This document shows positions 18,301-27,382 of a stretch of DNA of 64,000 nucleotides, piece by piece (positions within the stretch are counted from its first letter, which is position 1; the number at the start of each line of letters is the position of its first letter). Position numbers and translations under genes: made by a program. The notes under the pieces were generated by a model. That model was not told where the DNA came from. It did not search any database and saw only the letters and a list, made by a program, of their open reading frames with translations. The stretch spans positions 98,518-162,517 of the forward strand of contig NZ_BMFD01000001.1 in assembly GCF_014637795.1 (NCBI RefSeq), given 5' to 3'. Origin of the DNA: Belliella aquatica. Its GTDB lineage: Bacteria; Bacteroidota; Bacteroidia; Cytophagales; Cyclobacteriaceae.

Positions 18301-21300
18301 CGGTTTTCACCTCCTACATGGGTAGTCCCGATGGCGCTATTTTAGAGGGTGTCAAAATTCCGCTTACTGAAGAGGCCACGTTTATCCATTTTCAGGAATC
18401 AAGGGACAGGGGCGACAAGCTTTTTGTAGATGTATTGGAAGGAGAAACCCTGGATGCACACTACCGATATTTTCTTACGCTTCCTGGTATTAAAGAAGCT
18501 TTTGAAAAGCGAGCTCAGGCTGGTGAGCACCGCCCTACTTTTCAGATAAACCACCTCGCAAATTTCTCTCACGGCAACCTCATGTTCATTACATACGAGC
18601 CTTGCCCGGAAGCACATGATATTTTTATTCGATTCGCCAAAGTTTTCGAACAAACCTATACCCGCTTTCTTGATCTCCAAAAAGCAGAAGCGCAGGCAAG
18701 GGAAGCACAGATAGAAGCTGCACTGGAAAAAGTACGTTCCCGGTCCTTGGCCATGCATAAAAGCGGTGAGCTAAAAGAAGTGGTCTCTGTTCTTTTCGGG
18801 AAATTAAAAGACCTGCAAATCCCATTTACTGCCGTTGGCATCGCCACAAACATTGAAGGCTCAAAAGATTTAAATGCTTTTGTCTGTGGTCAAAATGAAG
18901 CTGGCCTGGTCATCACTAATTATCGTCTCCCTTACTTTGATAATCCTGTACCGAAAGATTTGTACGGGGCCATTGAAGAGCAATTGGATTATTTTGTGGG
19001 TCATTATTCAAAAGAAGAAAAAGATGCCTTCTATAACTATGTGATTGAACATACTGCTGAATTCAGGCATTTGCCCGAGGATATCAAGCGCATGATATTC
19101 GATAGCACCAACTATACCATTTCCATGGTCGCGGTTAAAAATGCAGTGTTTAATGTCAATGATTTTGAAGGAAAGGTTTTAGCCAAAAATGAAATAGATA
19201 TCATCCAACGTTTTGTGCGGGTATTCGATCAGGCCTACACCCGTTTCTTAGACTTGCAAAAAGCAGAGGCACAAGCCAGGGAAGCTGAAATCCAATTGGC
19301 GCTGGAAAGAGTGAGAGCTAAGACCATGGCCATGAAAACCCAGTCTGATCTCCTCGGTATCATTGAGTTATTTGGCGAACAACTGAGTGCAGTAGGTATA
19401 AGGTTTGATAACGTCACGTTTATCGAAGGCCCCATCACAAAAAAAAGAGACTGGGAATTATGGAGCTATGCGCCGGAGGCAGAAAATACAACCGATAAAA
19501 TTCTCATTCCTTATATAGAGACTCCGTATTTCACAAAAACAGAAAAAGCTGTAAAAGAGTACCAAAAGACTGGACAGCCCATCCAAGTAAAAACATTCAC
19601 AAAGAAAGAGAAGAATGAATTTCTCGACCACTATTGGAAGCATGCACCAGCTGTGTCAGATGAATTTGTCAATTATGTTAATGCCACTCCAGGTTCAATA
19701 ATAGTAGATGCTTTTTTGGAAGAGATAACTGTTTCTATGGTAAAATGGAATGCAGAACCCTATACAGATGAGGAACTTGAAATTTTCGAACGCTTTGCAA
19801 AAGAGTTCAGGCAAACCTATATCCGCTTTCTTGATATCAAAAAAGCAGAAGCTCAGGTCAGAGAAGCTAAAATTGAAACCTCCCTCGAAAAAGTCCGCTC
19901 CCGAACCATGGGAATGCAGAACTCTGATGAATTGGCAGAAGTGGCTAATGTGCTTTTTGCAGAAATGAATGACTTGGTGTACAATCTATGGACTTGTGGA
20001 TTTGTATTGTGCGAAAAAAGTCGCGAAGAAGATGAATGGTGGTTGAGCCTGGAAGATGGCTTTTCTCGTGGTTTCTTTTTACCCAATGTAATCGATTATG
20101 CCCATTCCACACTTTACGAAGGCTGGCTTGAGGGAGATTCATTCCGGACGGTTCAGTTGGAAGGGGATAAATTGCAAGAGCACTATGACTGGCTCATGGA
20201 AATTCCAGTTGCCAAAAATATTTTTGATGATATGGAAGCGGCGGGAATGCAGCGGCCGGAATGGCAAAAATTACATGCGGCCTACTTTTCAAAGGGCTAT
20301 TTGGTCATCATTACCACTGAGCCTTGCCCTGAAGAGGAGATCTTTAAGCGATTTGCAAAGGTATTTGACCAGACCTACACCCGCTTTCTAGACTTGCAAA
20401 AAGCAGAGGCACAAGCCAGAGAGTCAAAAATTGAAACCGCTCTAGAAAAAGTTCGCTCCCGTACCATGGGCATGCAAAGTAGTGAGGAATTACCTGAAGT
20501 AGCCAACCTGCTGTTTACAGAAGTGAGGTCGCTTGGTATCCCTGCATGGAGTTGTGGGTATAATATTCTCGCTGAAGATAAAAAAACAGCTACTGCCTGG
20601 ATGAGTAGCGAAGGAATCATGCAAACGCCTTTTCAGCTTCGCTTGTTTGGTGAAGCCTCTTTTGATGAAATGGGTGAATTCATCCTGAGTGATCATACAA
20701 TGTTTGTTCAGGAACTCGGTGGTCAAGCGTTGGAAGATCACTATGCATACATGAAAACCTTCCCCGACTTGAAATCCACTTTTGAAAATATCGAGGCAAA
20801 AGGGTTTTCCCTACCCACCTATCAGATCAACCACCTCTGCAAATTCAACGGTGGATTTATCCTGTTCATTACCTATGAAAAGGTGACCGATGCCCATGCT
20901 ATTTTCAAACGGTTTACTATTGTTTTTGATCAAACCTACACCCGTTTCCTAGACCTGAAAAAAGCCGAAGCGCAGGCAAGGGAGGCGCAAATCGAAGCAG
21001 CATTGGAAAAAGTCCGCTCAAGGTCATTGGCGATGCAGAGTCCTGATGAACTCATTGAAGTTGCGCAACTTCTCAGAGAAGAAATGGGCGCATTGGGAGT
21101 CGAGGAATTGGAAACTAGCTCTATTTACATCCAGGATGAAAGTACCGGATTGACCCAATGTTGGTTTACCATTAAGAATCCGGATAACCCTAACAAAGCG
21201 ATAACAGACCAAATGACTATTGCCCTTCAGGATACTTGGGTGGGAAGGAAAATGCTTGATTTTTATCGTTCTTCTTCTAATCAGACTTCCATTCTGATGC

Positions 21301-22979
21301 AGGGTGAGCAAAGAATTGAATGGATCCGTTACTGCGAAGAAAAAACCGACCTGTTTGGGATCAGTAATTTTTATGGAGAGACTATTCCTGATCGTACCTA
21401 TCATTTGTACAAATTTTCCAATGGCTATATTGGTGCTGCTGCTCCCGGAGAGATTTCCTCAGAAAGCTGGGAACTTTTAAAAAGAGCAACGGCAGTATTT
21501 TCCTTTGCTTATACGCGGTTCAGGGATTTGCAAATGGCCCAAGCCAGCGCCCGAACCGCCATGCGACAGGCTTCATTGGACCGTGTTCGAGCCGATATTT
21601 CATCCATGCGCAATGCTGTTGACCTTGACAGGATCACGCCACTAATTTTTAAAGAGCTGACCGTTCTTGGTGTTCCATTTATCCGATGTGGGGTTTTTAT
21701 TATCCAAGAAAAACAAAAAATAGTCGAAGCCTACCTTTCTTCACCCGAAGGCAACTCCCTTGGGGTTTTGCGGCTTCCTTATAAAGCCAGCGAACTCACC
21801 TATCAGACTGTAAAGGCCTGGCGAAAAGGAGAGGTTCTCAGACAGCATTGGAATAAGGAAGATTTTGTTCAATGGATCAACCAATTGATGGAACAGGATC
21901 AGATTCAGAATGGCAGTACTTATCAGGGGACAGCGGCTCCTCCCGAATCGCTAGATCTGCATTTTGTCCCTTTTGATCAGGGAATGCTATATGTCGGCGC
22001 AGTCAGTCCCTTGGAGGAAAATGAACTGGAATTGGTACAGGCATTGGCCAAGGCTTTCTCTATTGCCTACGCCAGATACGAGGATTTTGTCAAGCTGGAG
22101 CAAGCCAAGACCAGGGTAGAATCCGCTATGACCGAACTCAAAGCCACTCAATCTCAACTTGTTCAACAGGAAAAACTTGCTTCTTTAGGCCAGCTCACGG
22201 CGGGAATTGCCCACGAGATCAAGAACCCGCTGAATTTTGTAAATAACTTCTCTGAGGTATCGATTGAAATGATTGAGGAGATAATAGATTCAAGATACAA
22301 GACACAAGATGCAAGACTCAAGACGGAGGCTGATGAAATTGAGGATGAGATTTTGGAGGATATAAAAGCCAATTTGAAGAAAATCCATGAACACGGATCG
22401 CGTGCCAATGGAATTGTCACCTCCATGCTACAGCATTCCCGTGGAGGTTCTGGCAAAAAAGAGCCAACGGACCTCAATGCCCTGATCAAGGAATATGTCA
22501 ACCTGAGTTTTCACGGAATGCGTGCCGGAAAGAATCCTATCAATGTGGATATCCAATTGGTGTTGGATACTGATTTGGGCAAGGTATCCTTGATCAAAGA
22601 GGATTTCACTAGGGTGGTGATCAATCTTTGTAATAATGCTTTTGATGCGATGCGGGAGAAAGTGAAAAAGTACGAAGTACGAAGTACGGAGTACAATGAT
22701 AGAGCAGTGGTTGATGGAAACTATCTGCCAAAATTAAAAGTGACCACAATGCTTGAAAAGGGTTGGGTTAGGTTATCACTTGAGGACAATGGTCCGGGGA
22801 TTCCAGATGAGATCAAGGACAAAATCTTCCAGCCTTTCTTCACCACCAAAAAAGGAACCGAAGGGACAGGACTAGGTCTCAGTATTACCCATGATATTGT
22901 GAAGGCTCATGGGGGGGAACTGGAAATAGAAACAGCTATCAACAAAGGGACAAGTTTTATTATCAAACTAAGCAAATGA
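15378..22979 (+). CDS. Giant multi-module sensor histidine kinase (2533 aa)
   Basis: A soluble kinase of exceptional size. Residues 1-~140 look like an NTF2/SnoaL-type fold ([12 protein letters not shown] near the end). Then come eleven tandem modules of about 190 residues, each opening with a charged helix of the form IExALExVRxRxMAM; these begin near residues 174, 356, 547, 734, 921, 1110, 1302, 1496, 1683, 1869 and 2062. Each module continues as a GAF-like alpha/beta domain and ends near [20 protein letters not shown], which leads into the next helix. Module 11 is a divergent type, matching the single module of the kinase at 13660. The core follows: His2279 in [12 protein letters not shown], an N box [17 protein letters not shown] and [11 protein letters not shown]. 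There is no receiver or membrane segment. The stop overlaps FIST-2 (ATGA), so they are coupled. Domain type is judged by eye. Confidence 0.88.
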   Translation: MDSQKEKLLEESYDLIVNVGFCLVPYQDISDIVDPGMMLFGTTKDEKIFSLNELIDLFKSQYQQMERFEPSVERKRLYTHISDDDNSAVIAEEITLTLVSEEITNSLYLRTSCVMQYSAEQWKVTHWHASTPVETENDHWHMEEWKREKEKLQKLVDEQTADLKNKNRELEIEAALEKVRAVAMGMKKPEDMLDVCRVISDQLQQFGVTEIRNVQLAIIDENIGQYLCYQYFTPYDKTAVEKTEYLKSPVEHGMVKQMLASKDGHFTGTLEGKELKKFREHRKTENHFPDPFLDKVTKLDYCFLSIGEGGLGLTLYQPMAEDILNLFKRFHQVFSLAYQRFREIQKAEAQAREAQIEVAVERVRAQSMAMHHPDDLDKVNKEILTQLNWLQIEGLSGVTFYLVDQDGWVKAWDFSSPGNIGNQNSYTLQFDFKKYEMMGYPFKILQQTDLNYFIADYPFEKLEKAVSEIEEINPEVANAFKEALTKGILTHQWSACARITEGLLGVDLVSPPSEDTKTIVLKIAGAFNQAYQRFLDLQKAEALAREAQIEAALERVRAQTMAMHSSEDVGKCVVKMFSELTALGVDEGTRFGIGILNHENENNQLWTARKTGEEVNMHIGNIDMAWHPMLMRARQAWLEQVPFHKYVLEGEGLLSYYRMLNQAPDYKIQIPIEKLPKKEIQHCFIFEHGFFYAFSPREFQPELIQITKRFSSLFEQTYRRYLDLVKAESQAREAEIELALERVRARTMAMHHTEELKEVIQVVFDQFVDLNIHVDHAGFILDYKEREDMHIWLADHQQGVPTEITIPYFDSPHWNSYREAKTKEESFFANLLPFEVKNKFYRDLFELIPELTEEAQQAIFNKPALAISTVLLDNVGLYIEHYSMTPYTAEENAILMRFGKVFQQTYTRFLDLQKAEAQARESQIQLAMERVRARTMAMQHSSELGETSALLFQQIQTLGVPPWACGFNIWEQGDTVFTSYMGSPDGAILEGVKIPLTEEATFIHFQESRDRGDKLFVDVLEGETLDAHYRYFLTLPGIKEAFEKRAQAGEHRPTFQINHLANFSHGNLMFITYEPCPEAHDIFIRFAKVFEQTYTRFLDLQKAEAQAREAQIEAALEKVRSRSLAMHKSGELKEVVSVLFGKLKDLQIPFTAVGIATNIEGSKDLNAFVCGQNEAGLVITNYRLPYFDNPVPKDLYGAIEEQLDYFVGHYSKEEKDAFYNYVIEHTAEFRHLPEDIKRMIFDSTNYTISMVAVKNAVFNVNDFEGKVLAKNEIDIIQRFVRVFDQAYTRFLDLQKAEAQAREAEIQLALERVRAKTMAMKTQSDLLGIIELFGEQLSAVGIRFDNVTFIEGPITKKRDWELWSYAPEAENTTDKILIPYIETPYFTKTEKAVKEYQKTGQPIQVKTFTKKEKNEFLDHYWKHAPAVSDEFVNYVNATPGSIIVDAFLEEITVSMVKWNAEPYTDEELEIFERFAKEFRQTYIRFLDIKKAEAQVREAKIETSLEKVRSRTMGMQNSDELAEVANVLFAEMNDLVYNLWTCGFVLCEKSREEDEWWLSLEDGFSRGFFLPNVIDYAHSTLYEGWLEGDSFRTVQLEGDKLQEHYDWLMEIPVAKNIFDDMEAAGMQRPEWQKLHAAYFSKGYLVIITTEPCPEEEIFKRFAKVFDQTYTRFLDLQKAEAQARESKIETALEKVRSRTMGMQSSEELPEVANLLFTEVRSLGIPAWSCGYNILAEDKKTATAWMSSEGIMQTPFQLRLFGEASFDEMGEFILSDHTMFVQELGGQALEDHYAYMKTFPDLKSTFENIEAKGFSLPTYQINHLCKFNGGFILFITYEKVTDAHAIFKRFTIVFDQTYTRFLDLKKAEAQAREAQIEAALEKVRSRSLAMQSPDELIEVAQLLREEMGALGVEELETSSIYIQDESTGLTQCWFTIKNPDNPNKAITDQMTIALQDTWVGRKMLDFYRSSSNQTSILMQGEQRIEWIRYCEEKTDLFGISNFYGETIPDRTYHLYKFSNGYIGAAAPGEISSESWELLKRATAVFSFAYTRFRDLQMAQASARTAMRQASLDRVRADISSMRNAVDLDRITPLIFKELTVLGVPFIRCGVFIIQEKQKIVEAYLSSPEGNSLGVLRLPYKASELTYQTVKAWRKGEVLRQHWNKEDFVQWINQLMEQDQIQNGSTYQGTAAPPESLDLHFVPFDQGMLYVGAVSPLEENELELVQALAKAFSIAYARYEDFVKLEQAKTRVESAMTELKATQSQLVQQEKLASLGQLTAGIAHEIKNPLNFVNNFSEVSIEMIEEIIDSRYKTQDARLKTEADEIEDEILEDIKANLKKIHEHGSRANGIVTSMLQHSRGGSGKKEPTDLNALIKEYVNLSFHGMRAGKNPINVDIQLVLDTDLGKVSLIKEDFTRVVINLCNNAFDAMREKVKKYEVRSTEYNDRAVVDGNYLPKLKVTTMLEKGWVRLSLEDNGPGIPDEIKDKIFQPFFTTKKGTEGTGLGLSITHDIVKAHGGELEIETAINKGTSFIIKLSK
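22291..22325 (+). repeat. Five 7-bp units inside the giant kinase gene
   Basis: Five adjacent heptamers of the form CAAGAYN (CAAGATA, CAAGACA, CAAGATG, CAAGACT, CAAGACG) encode [11 protein letters not shown] in the HisKA linker. The same stretch occurs unchanged at 25708-25742. A 7-bp period in coding DNA rotates through the reading frame, so it looks like an intergenic-type tandem repeat captured by the gene. Confidence 0.8.
22668..22694 (+). repeat. AAGTACG heptamer array inside the giant kinase gene
   Basis: Three AAGTACG units and one GAGTAC encode KYEVRSTEY in a loop of the ATPase domain. The equivalent place in the kinase at 25299 holds AAGTACC units instead, while flanking DNA is nearly identical. 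Confidence 0.8.
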
Positions 22980-24148
22980 ACGCAAAATCGATCAAAGGAA
23001 AAACACCTTCAGAAATACAAAAAGCATTGGAGGAAAGCATAAGCGATTCCAGCTTATCTGATGGGCAGGATTTCAAACCGACCCTTGCTATCATTATGAT
23101 AAGCAATATGGACGATGCGGAATCACTCCGCTCTATTTTTGGGACACAGGGCATTGCAATTTTCGGATTAACAGCACCTCAAAAATTTACTGAACAAGGA
23201 ATCAACCCGGGTGATATCGTAGTTCTGGTTATGGATATCAAACCAGAGAATTTCAAAGTTATATTAAACGATTACGAGGGATCGTCTGCCTACGAAGCCG
23301 GTTATAATGCCGGCATATACGGTAAGACCGCTTTTTCAAATCCGGGCTTCATCATTTCACCATTAGACTTCAGAGTTTCCAACGATGAAGTTACCAGAGG
23401 ATTAACGGATGCGGCAGGCCAAGATATCATGATTGCGGGAGGCGTCAGTGGTGATCCGGCTGATTTTTCAGGAGTCATTTTTACCAGTGATGCATCTAGT
23501 AAAGGGGGATTGCTTGCACTCATTCTTGATCAGGATAAGGTTGCGATAAGCGGTCTGGCGGTTTCAGGCTGGAAGCCTGTTGGAACTACAAAAAAAATCA
23601 CGAAGTGTGAAGGCGACTGGGCGCTAACCATTGACAATGAACCGGCGATGCATGTCATTCAAAGATTCTTAGGGAATGATATAGTAAGGACGAATTCAGA
23701 AGGAAGTGGATTTATTCCAACGGATCTGGGCTATCCATTACAGTTTGAGCGAGCATCAGGAAATGCTATTATGAAGCCTGCGCTGTTTTTCAATCCTGCT
23801 GATCAATCCGTCATGATTGCAGGTGGTGTAAATGAAGGAGATCAATTCCGTTTCTCCCTTCCACCTGATTTTGATGTGATTGACAAAGTAGTAGAAACCA
23901 CCAGAAATAGCAAAGAAAAGGAGATGCCGGTTGCCGATGTGTTAATGGTTTTTTCATGTGTAGGAAGATTAGGGACTTTTGGTCCGCTGATCTCCACAGA
24001 AATAGAAGGGCTGGCATCCACATGGGGCAAACCCATGATAGGTTATTTCTCTTTGGGTGAATTTGGAAAATTGGATAAAGGCCGCTGTGAGTTTCAGGGA
24101 ACAACAGTAAGCTGGGTGGCACTAAAAGAAAAACAATCTCACGACTAA
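22976..24148 (+). CDS. FIST-domain protein, divergent copy (FIST-2)
   Basis: A 390-residue FIST N + FIST C protein whose ATG overlaps the stop of the giant kinase. It starts like its paralogues ([14 protein letters not shown]) and keeps FKPTLAIIMIS and the C-terminal block (GEFGKLDKGRCEF). Several conserved positions differ: SVAQDR of FIST-1 and FIST-3 is SNMDDA here, and GSTTxGEF is GLTAPQKF; it also has a 5-7 residue insertion near residue 25 (SSLSDGQD). The ligand pocket is therefore probably altered or non-functional. Translational coupling to the giant kinase suggests a dedicated, stoichiometric partner. Cytoplasmic, with no output domain. Confidence 0.82.
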   Translation: MNAKSIKGKTPSEIQKALEESISDSSLSDGQDFKPTLAIIMISNMDDAESLRSIFGTQGIAIFGLTAPQKFTEQGINPGDIVVLVMDIKPENFKVILNDYEGSSAYEAGYNAGIYGKTAFSNPGFIISPLDFRVSNDEVTRGLTDAAGQDIMIAGGVSGDPADFSGVIFTSDASSKGGLLALILDQDKVAISGLAVSGWKPVGTTKKITKCEGDWALTIDNEPAMHVIQRFLGNDIVRTNSEGSGFIPTDLGYPLQFERASGNAIMKPALFFNPADQSVMIAGGVNEGDQFRFSLPPDFDVIDKVVETTRNSKEKEMPVADVLMVFSCVGRLGTFGPLISTEIEGLASTWGKPMIGYFSLGEFGKLDKGRCEFQGTTVSWVALKEKQSHD

Positions 24149-24158
24149 GTTAAGGACC

Positions 24159-25298
24159 ATGAAAGCAAAATCAATTAAAGGTAAGTCAAAAGCAGAAATT
24201 AAAACGGCACTGGATGAAAGCATGTCTGTTGGATTCAAGCCCACACTTGCTATCGTGTTTATGTCTGTAGCTCAAGACCGCAAAGCTATTTGCAGCTTAC
24301 TTGACGAAGCTGGGATCACCGTTTTTGGTTCTACCACTCACGGCGAGTTTATCGATGAAGAGATCGAAACAGGCTCGATAGCCATCCTACTCCTAGACAT
24401 CAAAAAAGAACATTTCAGAATTCATTCAGCAGAATTTCAAAACTATAGCTATCGGGAAACATCAAAAACTGTCGCTGGGAAAGCCAGTCAGGACTTTGAA
24501 AAGGTTGCTTTCCTTCTGGTGACCAGCAACGCGACTACAGACGGTGAAGAGGTGTTGATAGGACTTCAAGAGGTCGCTGGTAATCAGGTCAATGCGTTTG
24601 GAGGAGCTGCTGGTGATGACTATGCTTTTGAGGAAACATGGGTGTTTACGAACGGATGGGAAAATAATCACGGGATGGTTTGTATTGCTATAGATGAAGA
24701 AAAAGTGGCTGTCAGCGGTATCGCTACTTGTGGATGGAAAGCCGTGGGAACAGAAAAAGTGGTAACCAAAAGTGAAGGAAATCATGTGTTTACTATTGAT
24801 GGCACCCCTGCCCTAGATATTACCACAAAATACGGTGGACTAGAAAACGTCAGCCCTGATAACAAGGATATAGTAACGGAACTCGCAGCTAATTTCCCTT
24901 TACAATTACAGCGGGAAAAAGGTAATCCGGTCATGCGTCCGGCTTTAGTTGTTGATTGGGAAGACCATTCCTTTTATACAAGTGGCTCTGTACCTGAAGG
25001 CTCAATGATACGCTTTTCTTTACCACCTGACTGGGATGTAATGGAAAAAGTGGTCAAAGGCGTTCAAAACCTCAAAGAAACTGAAATGCCTGAAGCAGAC
25101 GCCGTGGTTGTATTCAGCTGTGGAGGAAGGATTCTATCATTTGGCCCGATGATGAATGCTGAGATAGAAGGTGTGAAAGAGGTTTGGAATGTGCCTATGG
25201 CAGGGATGTTTTCCAATGCGGAACTCGGAAGAATGGCCGGAGGAAATTTGGAAATGCACAATTTGACCACATGTTGCGTGGCATTAAAGGAGAAATAA
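24159..25298 (+). CDS. FIST-domain signal protein (FIST-3)
   Basis: A 379-residue FIST N + FIST C protein very close to FIST-1 (MKAKSIKGKSKAEI, FKPTLAIVFMSVAQDRKAIC, VFGSTTHGEFIDEE, NAFGGAAGDDY, and a C-terminal HNLTTCCVAL). It starts 10 bases after FIST-2 and its stop is directly followed by the ATG of the kinase at 25299 with no spacer (TAA then ATG at 25299), so FIST-3 and that kinase are expected to be made together and to form a sensor-kinase pair. Predicted small-ligand sensor, cytoplasmic. Ligand unknown; the amino-acid oxidase upstream makes an amino acid or its keto acid plausible. Confidence 0.86.
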   Translation: MKAKSIKGKSKAEIKTALDESMSVGFKPTLAIVFMSVAQDRKAICSLLDEAGITVFGSTTHGEFIDEEIETGSIAILLLDIKKEHFRIHSAEFQNYSYRETSKTVAGKASQDFEKVAFLLVTSNATTDGEEVLIGLQEVAGNQVNAFGGAAGDDYAFEETWVFTNGWENNHGMVCIAIDEEKVAVSGIATCGWKAVGTEKVVTKSEGNHVFTIDGTPALDITTKYGGLENVSPDNKDIVTELAANFPLQLQREKGNPVMRPALVVDWEDHSFYTSGSVPEGSMIRFSLPPDWDVMEKVVKGVQNLKETEMPEADAVVVFSCGGRILSFGPMMNAEIEGVKEVWNVPMAGMFSNAELGRMAGGNLEMHNLTTCCVALKEK

Positions 25299-26399
25299 AT
25301 GAACACACACCTCCAATATATCTTCGACACTCTTCAACAGATAGAAAACCTTTCTGAAGAACGTAAAGCCGCCATCACTAAATCGTTGAAGGATGTCGAT
25401 AAAGAATTGACCATTTTGGAATTCAAATCAGATCGGACGGAAAAAGTAAAGCGTACCACTACCATTCTTCTTGAAGAAACTATCGAAGAATTGGTGCAGA
25501 AAAGAAAAGCAGTTGAAGAAAGCAATTTGGCTCTGCAAAAATCGCTAGAAGATTTAAAAGCAGCTCAGGACCAACTAGTACAGCAGGAAAAACTCGCCTC
25601 TCTAGGCCAGCTCACGGCAGGAATTGCCCACGAAATTAAGAATCCGCTGAATTTTGTGAATAACTTCTCGGAGGTGTCGATTGAGATGATGGAGGAGATA
25701 ATAGATTCAAGATACAAGACACAAGATGCAAGACTCAAGACGGAGGCTGATGAAATTGAGGATGAGATTTTAGAGGATATAAAAGCCAATTTGAAGAAAA
25801 TACATGAGCATGGTTCGCGGGCAAATGGTATTGTGACTTCGATGTTGCAGCATTCCCGTGGAGGTTCTGGCAAAAAAGAGCCAACGGATCTCAATGCCCT
25901 GATCAAGGAATATGTCAACCTGAGTTTTCACGGAATGCGGGCCGGAAAGAATCCTATCAATGTAGATATCCAATTGGTGTTGGATACTGATTTGGGCAAG
26001 GTATCCTTGATCAAAGAGGATTTCACTAGGGTGGTGATCAATCTTTGTAATAATGCTTTTGATGCGATGCGGGAGAAAGTGAAAAAGTACCAAGTACCAA
26101 GTACGGAGTACAATGATAGAGCAGTGGTTGATGGAAACTATCTGCCAAAATTAAAAGTGACCACAATGCTTGAAAAGGGTTGGGTTAGGTTATCACTTGA
26201 GGACAATGGTCCGGGGATTCGAGATGAGATCAAGGACAAAATCTTCCAACCTTTCTTCACTACGAAAAAAGGAACGGAGGGAACTGGACTTGGGCTAAGT
26301 ATTACACATGATATTGTGAAGACGCATGGGGGAGAAATTAATATAAAAGTTGAGGAAGGAAAAGGAACGGAATTTATTATTCGATTGCCAATAGCCTGA
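25299..26399 (+). CDS. Soluble sensor-less histidine kinase
   Basis: A 366-residue cytoplasmic kinase with no sensor domain of its own. Residues 1-90 are the same helical start as in the 13660 kinase (RTEKVKRTT, then [19 protein letters not shown]). The HisKA His is residue 111 ([12 protein letters not shown]), followed by [16 protein letters not shown] and [11 protein letters not shown]. From about base 25580 to 26300 it is nearly identical at DNA level to the kinase core of the giant gene (22150-22870), including the internal heptamer repeats, which indicates recent duplication or gene conversion. One visible change in the ATPase is DNGPGIR where the paralogue has DNGPGIP. Last gene of the block; no terminator is obvious after it. 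Confidence 0.88.
   Translation: MNTHLQYIFDTLQQIENLSEERKAAITKSLKDVDKELTILEFKSDRTEKVKRTTTILLEETIEELVQKRKAVEESNLALQKSLEDLKAAQDQLVQQEKLASLGQLTAGIAHEIKNPLNFVNNFSEVSIEMMEEIIDSRYKTQDARLKTEADEIEDEILEDIKANLKKIHEHGSRANGIVTSMLQHSRGGSGKKEPTDLNALIKEYVNLSFHGMRAGKNPINVDIQLVLDTDLGKVSLIKEDFTRVVINLCNNAFDAMREKVKKYQVPSTEYNDRAVVDGNYLPKLKVTTMLEKGWVRLSLEDNGPGIRDEIKDKIFQPFFTTKKGTEGTGLGLSITHDIVKTHGGEINIKVEEGKGTEFIIRLPIA
25708..25742 (+). repeat. Five 7-bp units, second copy
   Basis: Same five CAAGAYN heptamers as at 22291-22325, unchanged, in the HisKA linker of the small kinase. Confidence 0.8.
26085..26111 (+). repeat. AAGTACC/AAGTACG heptamer array
   Basis: Units AAGTACC, AAGTACC, AAGTACG and GAGTAC encode KYQVPSTEY. 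It is the counterpart of the array at 22668, but the unit has changed from AAGTACG to AAGTACC in the first two copies. Confidence 0.75.
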
Positions 26400-26830
26400 A
26401 TGAATTTTGCGAGAATAGAATCAATCACTAATGTTAAAAACATAAATCAAATACTGTCAAAAAGTAAAATTTCGTGAAAGACATTTTACTCAATATAAAT
26501 TACATATTTTATGAATTAAAACGAGTCTGTTGACTATATTTAAAGAAATAAACATAAAATATATAGCAGCTTGTATCCTTTAAGTTGAAGAAACAAAAAC
26601 TGATTTGATCCGAAAGATATGATTCATATGAATTTAAATGATTACCCGCAATTCCACCAATAACTAAGTTAAAAACCTGAATTATAGCGGATAATTGTCA
26701 ACAGTCCGCGGACAACGCTTAACTGATGATCTAAATCTGATGATTACCTTATTTTGGATGGCTACTGGCATGAAAGCGGAAATGCATAAAATTTAAAAAA
26801 CAATTCTTTTCTAACCTTAAAAAACAAATT
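26400..26830. other. Intergenic region, 431 bp, with dispersed element
   Basis: The first 240 bases are AT-rich with no recognisable signal. The remainder (26640-26788) is a copy of a dispersed element also present at 60027-60125. No terminator for the upstream operon was seen. Confidence 0.5.
26640..26788. repeat. Dispersed GCGGATAAT element, copy A
   Basis: Contains ATTATAGCGGATAAT, CAGTCCGCGGA, CTGATGATTAC, TATTTTGGATGGCTACTG and GCATGAAAG in the same order as copy at 60027-60125. GATTACCCGCAATT at its left (26639-26652) is a near inverted match to AATTATAGCGGATAAT, so the element may have had inverted ends. Confidence 0.7.
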
Positions 26831-27259
26831 ATGTACTTAAAAAAAATCTTAGCTTTTCTATTCTTAACTCCATTATTATTCCTTTCGGGGCAATATTTCC
26901 AAAGCAACTTTGATGAAAGTCAACTAGACCAAGAACAGGGAAGAGTAGAGTATAGGCTAGTCGTAAAAATCATTGGAGATGAATGGAGAGTAGTTACAGA
27001 AGATGATGACTCTGTGAGTGATGTCACCCTGAGGAGAGGAGATCGAATTCGATGGATAGTTCAGGGCTCAGATGCTTCTTTTGCATTTCCTGATAGTCGG
27101 ATTTTTGGTCTTGAAACAAGAGATGTAAGTGATGGAAATCCTTTGGTCATGGCAGTATCTGCAAATAGTCCTAGGGGGAAGTTTCCTTACACAGTATTTA
27201 TCCACGAATCCATGACCTACGCGCGAGGTCAGTCACCACCTAGAATCATCATCAGATAA
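26831..27259 (+). CDS. Secreted beta-sandwich-like protein
   Basis: A 142-residue exported protein. The N-terminus MYLKKILAFLFLTPLLFLSG is a signal sequence. The mature part has a strand-rich pattern with VTLRRGDRIRWIVQGSDASF, then FPDSRIFG and a final GKFPYTVFIHES, reminiscent of cupredoxin-like domains where a strand is followed by R-x-G-D-x-I-x-W. The copper ligands (His/Cys/Met set) are not evident, so it would not be a blue copper protein. It precedes the propeller kinase by 123 bases and could belong to its regulon. Function not known. Confidence 0.65.
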   Translation: MYLKKILAFLFLTPLLFLSGQYFQSNFDESQLDQEQGRVEYRLVVKIIGDEWRVVTEDDDSVSDVTLRRGDRIRWIVQGSDASFAFPDSRIFGLETRDVSDGNPLVMAVSANSPRGKFPYTVFIHESMTYARGQSPPRIIIR

Positions 27260-27382
27260 ATCACTAAAAAACTCATCCTCATTGTCAAATTAAGGAAGTT
27301 TGAATTAAATGATGTCTAAAGCAATGCAATTAAAAATCTCCCCTAATTGGGTGATAAAGACGTAAGATTGAAAGAATAAAGC

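Noticed and set aside
22291-26111. CRISPR-like array in the kinase genes
   Set aside because: Units are 7 bp, adjacent and inside coding sequence, with no spacers; this is not a CRISPR array.
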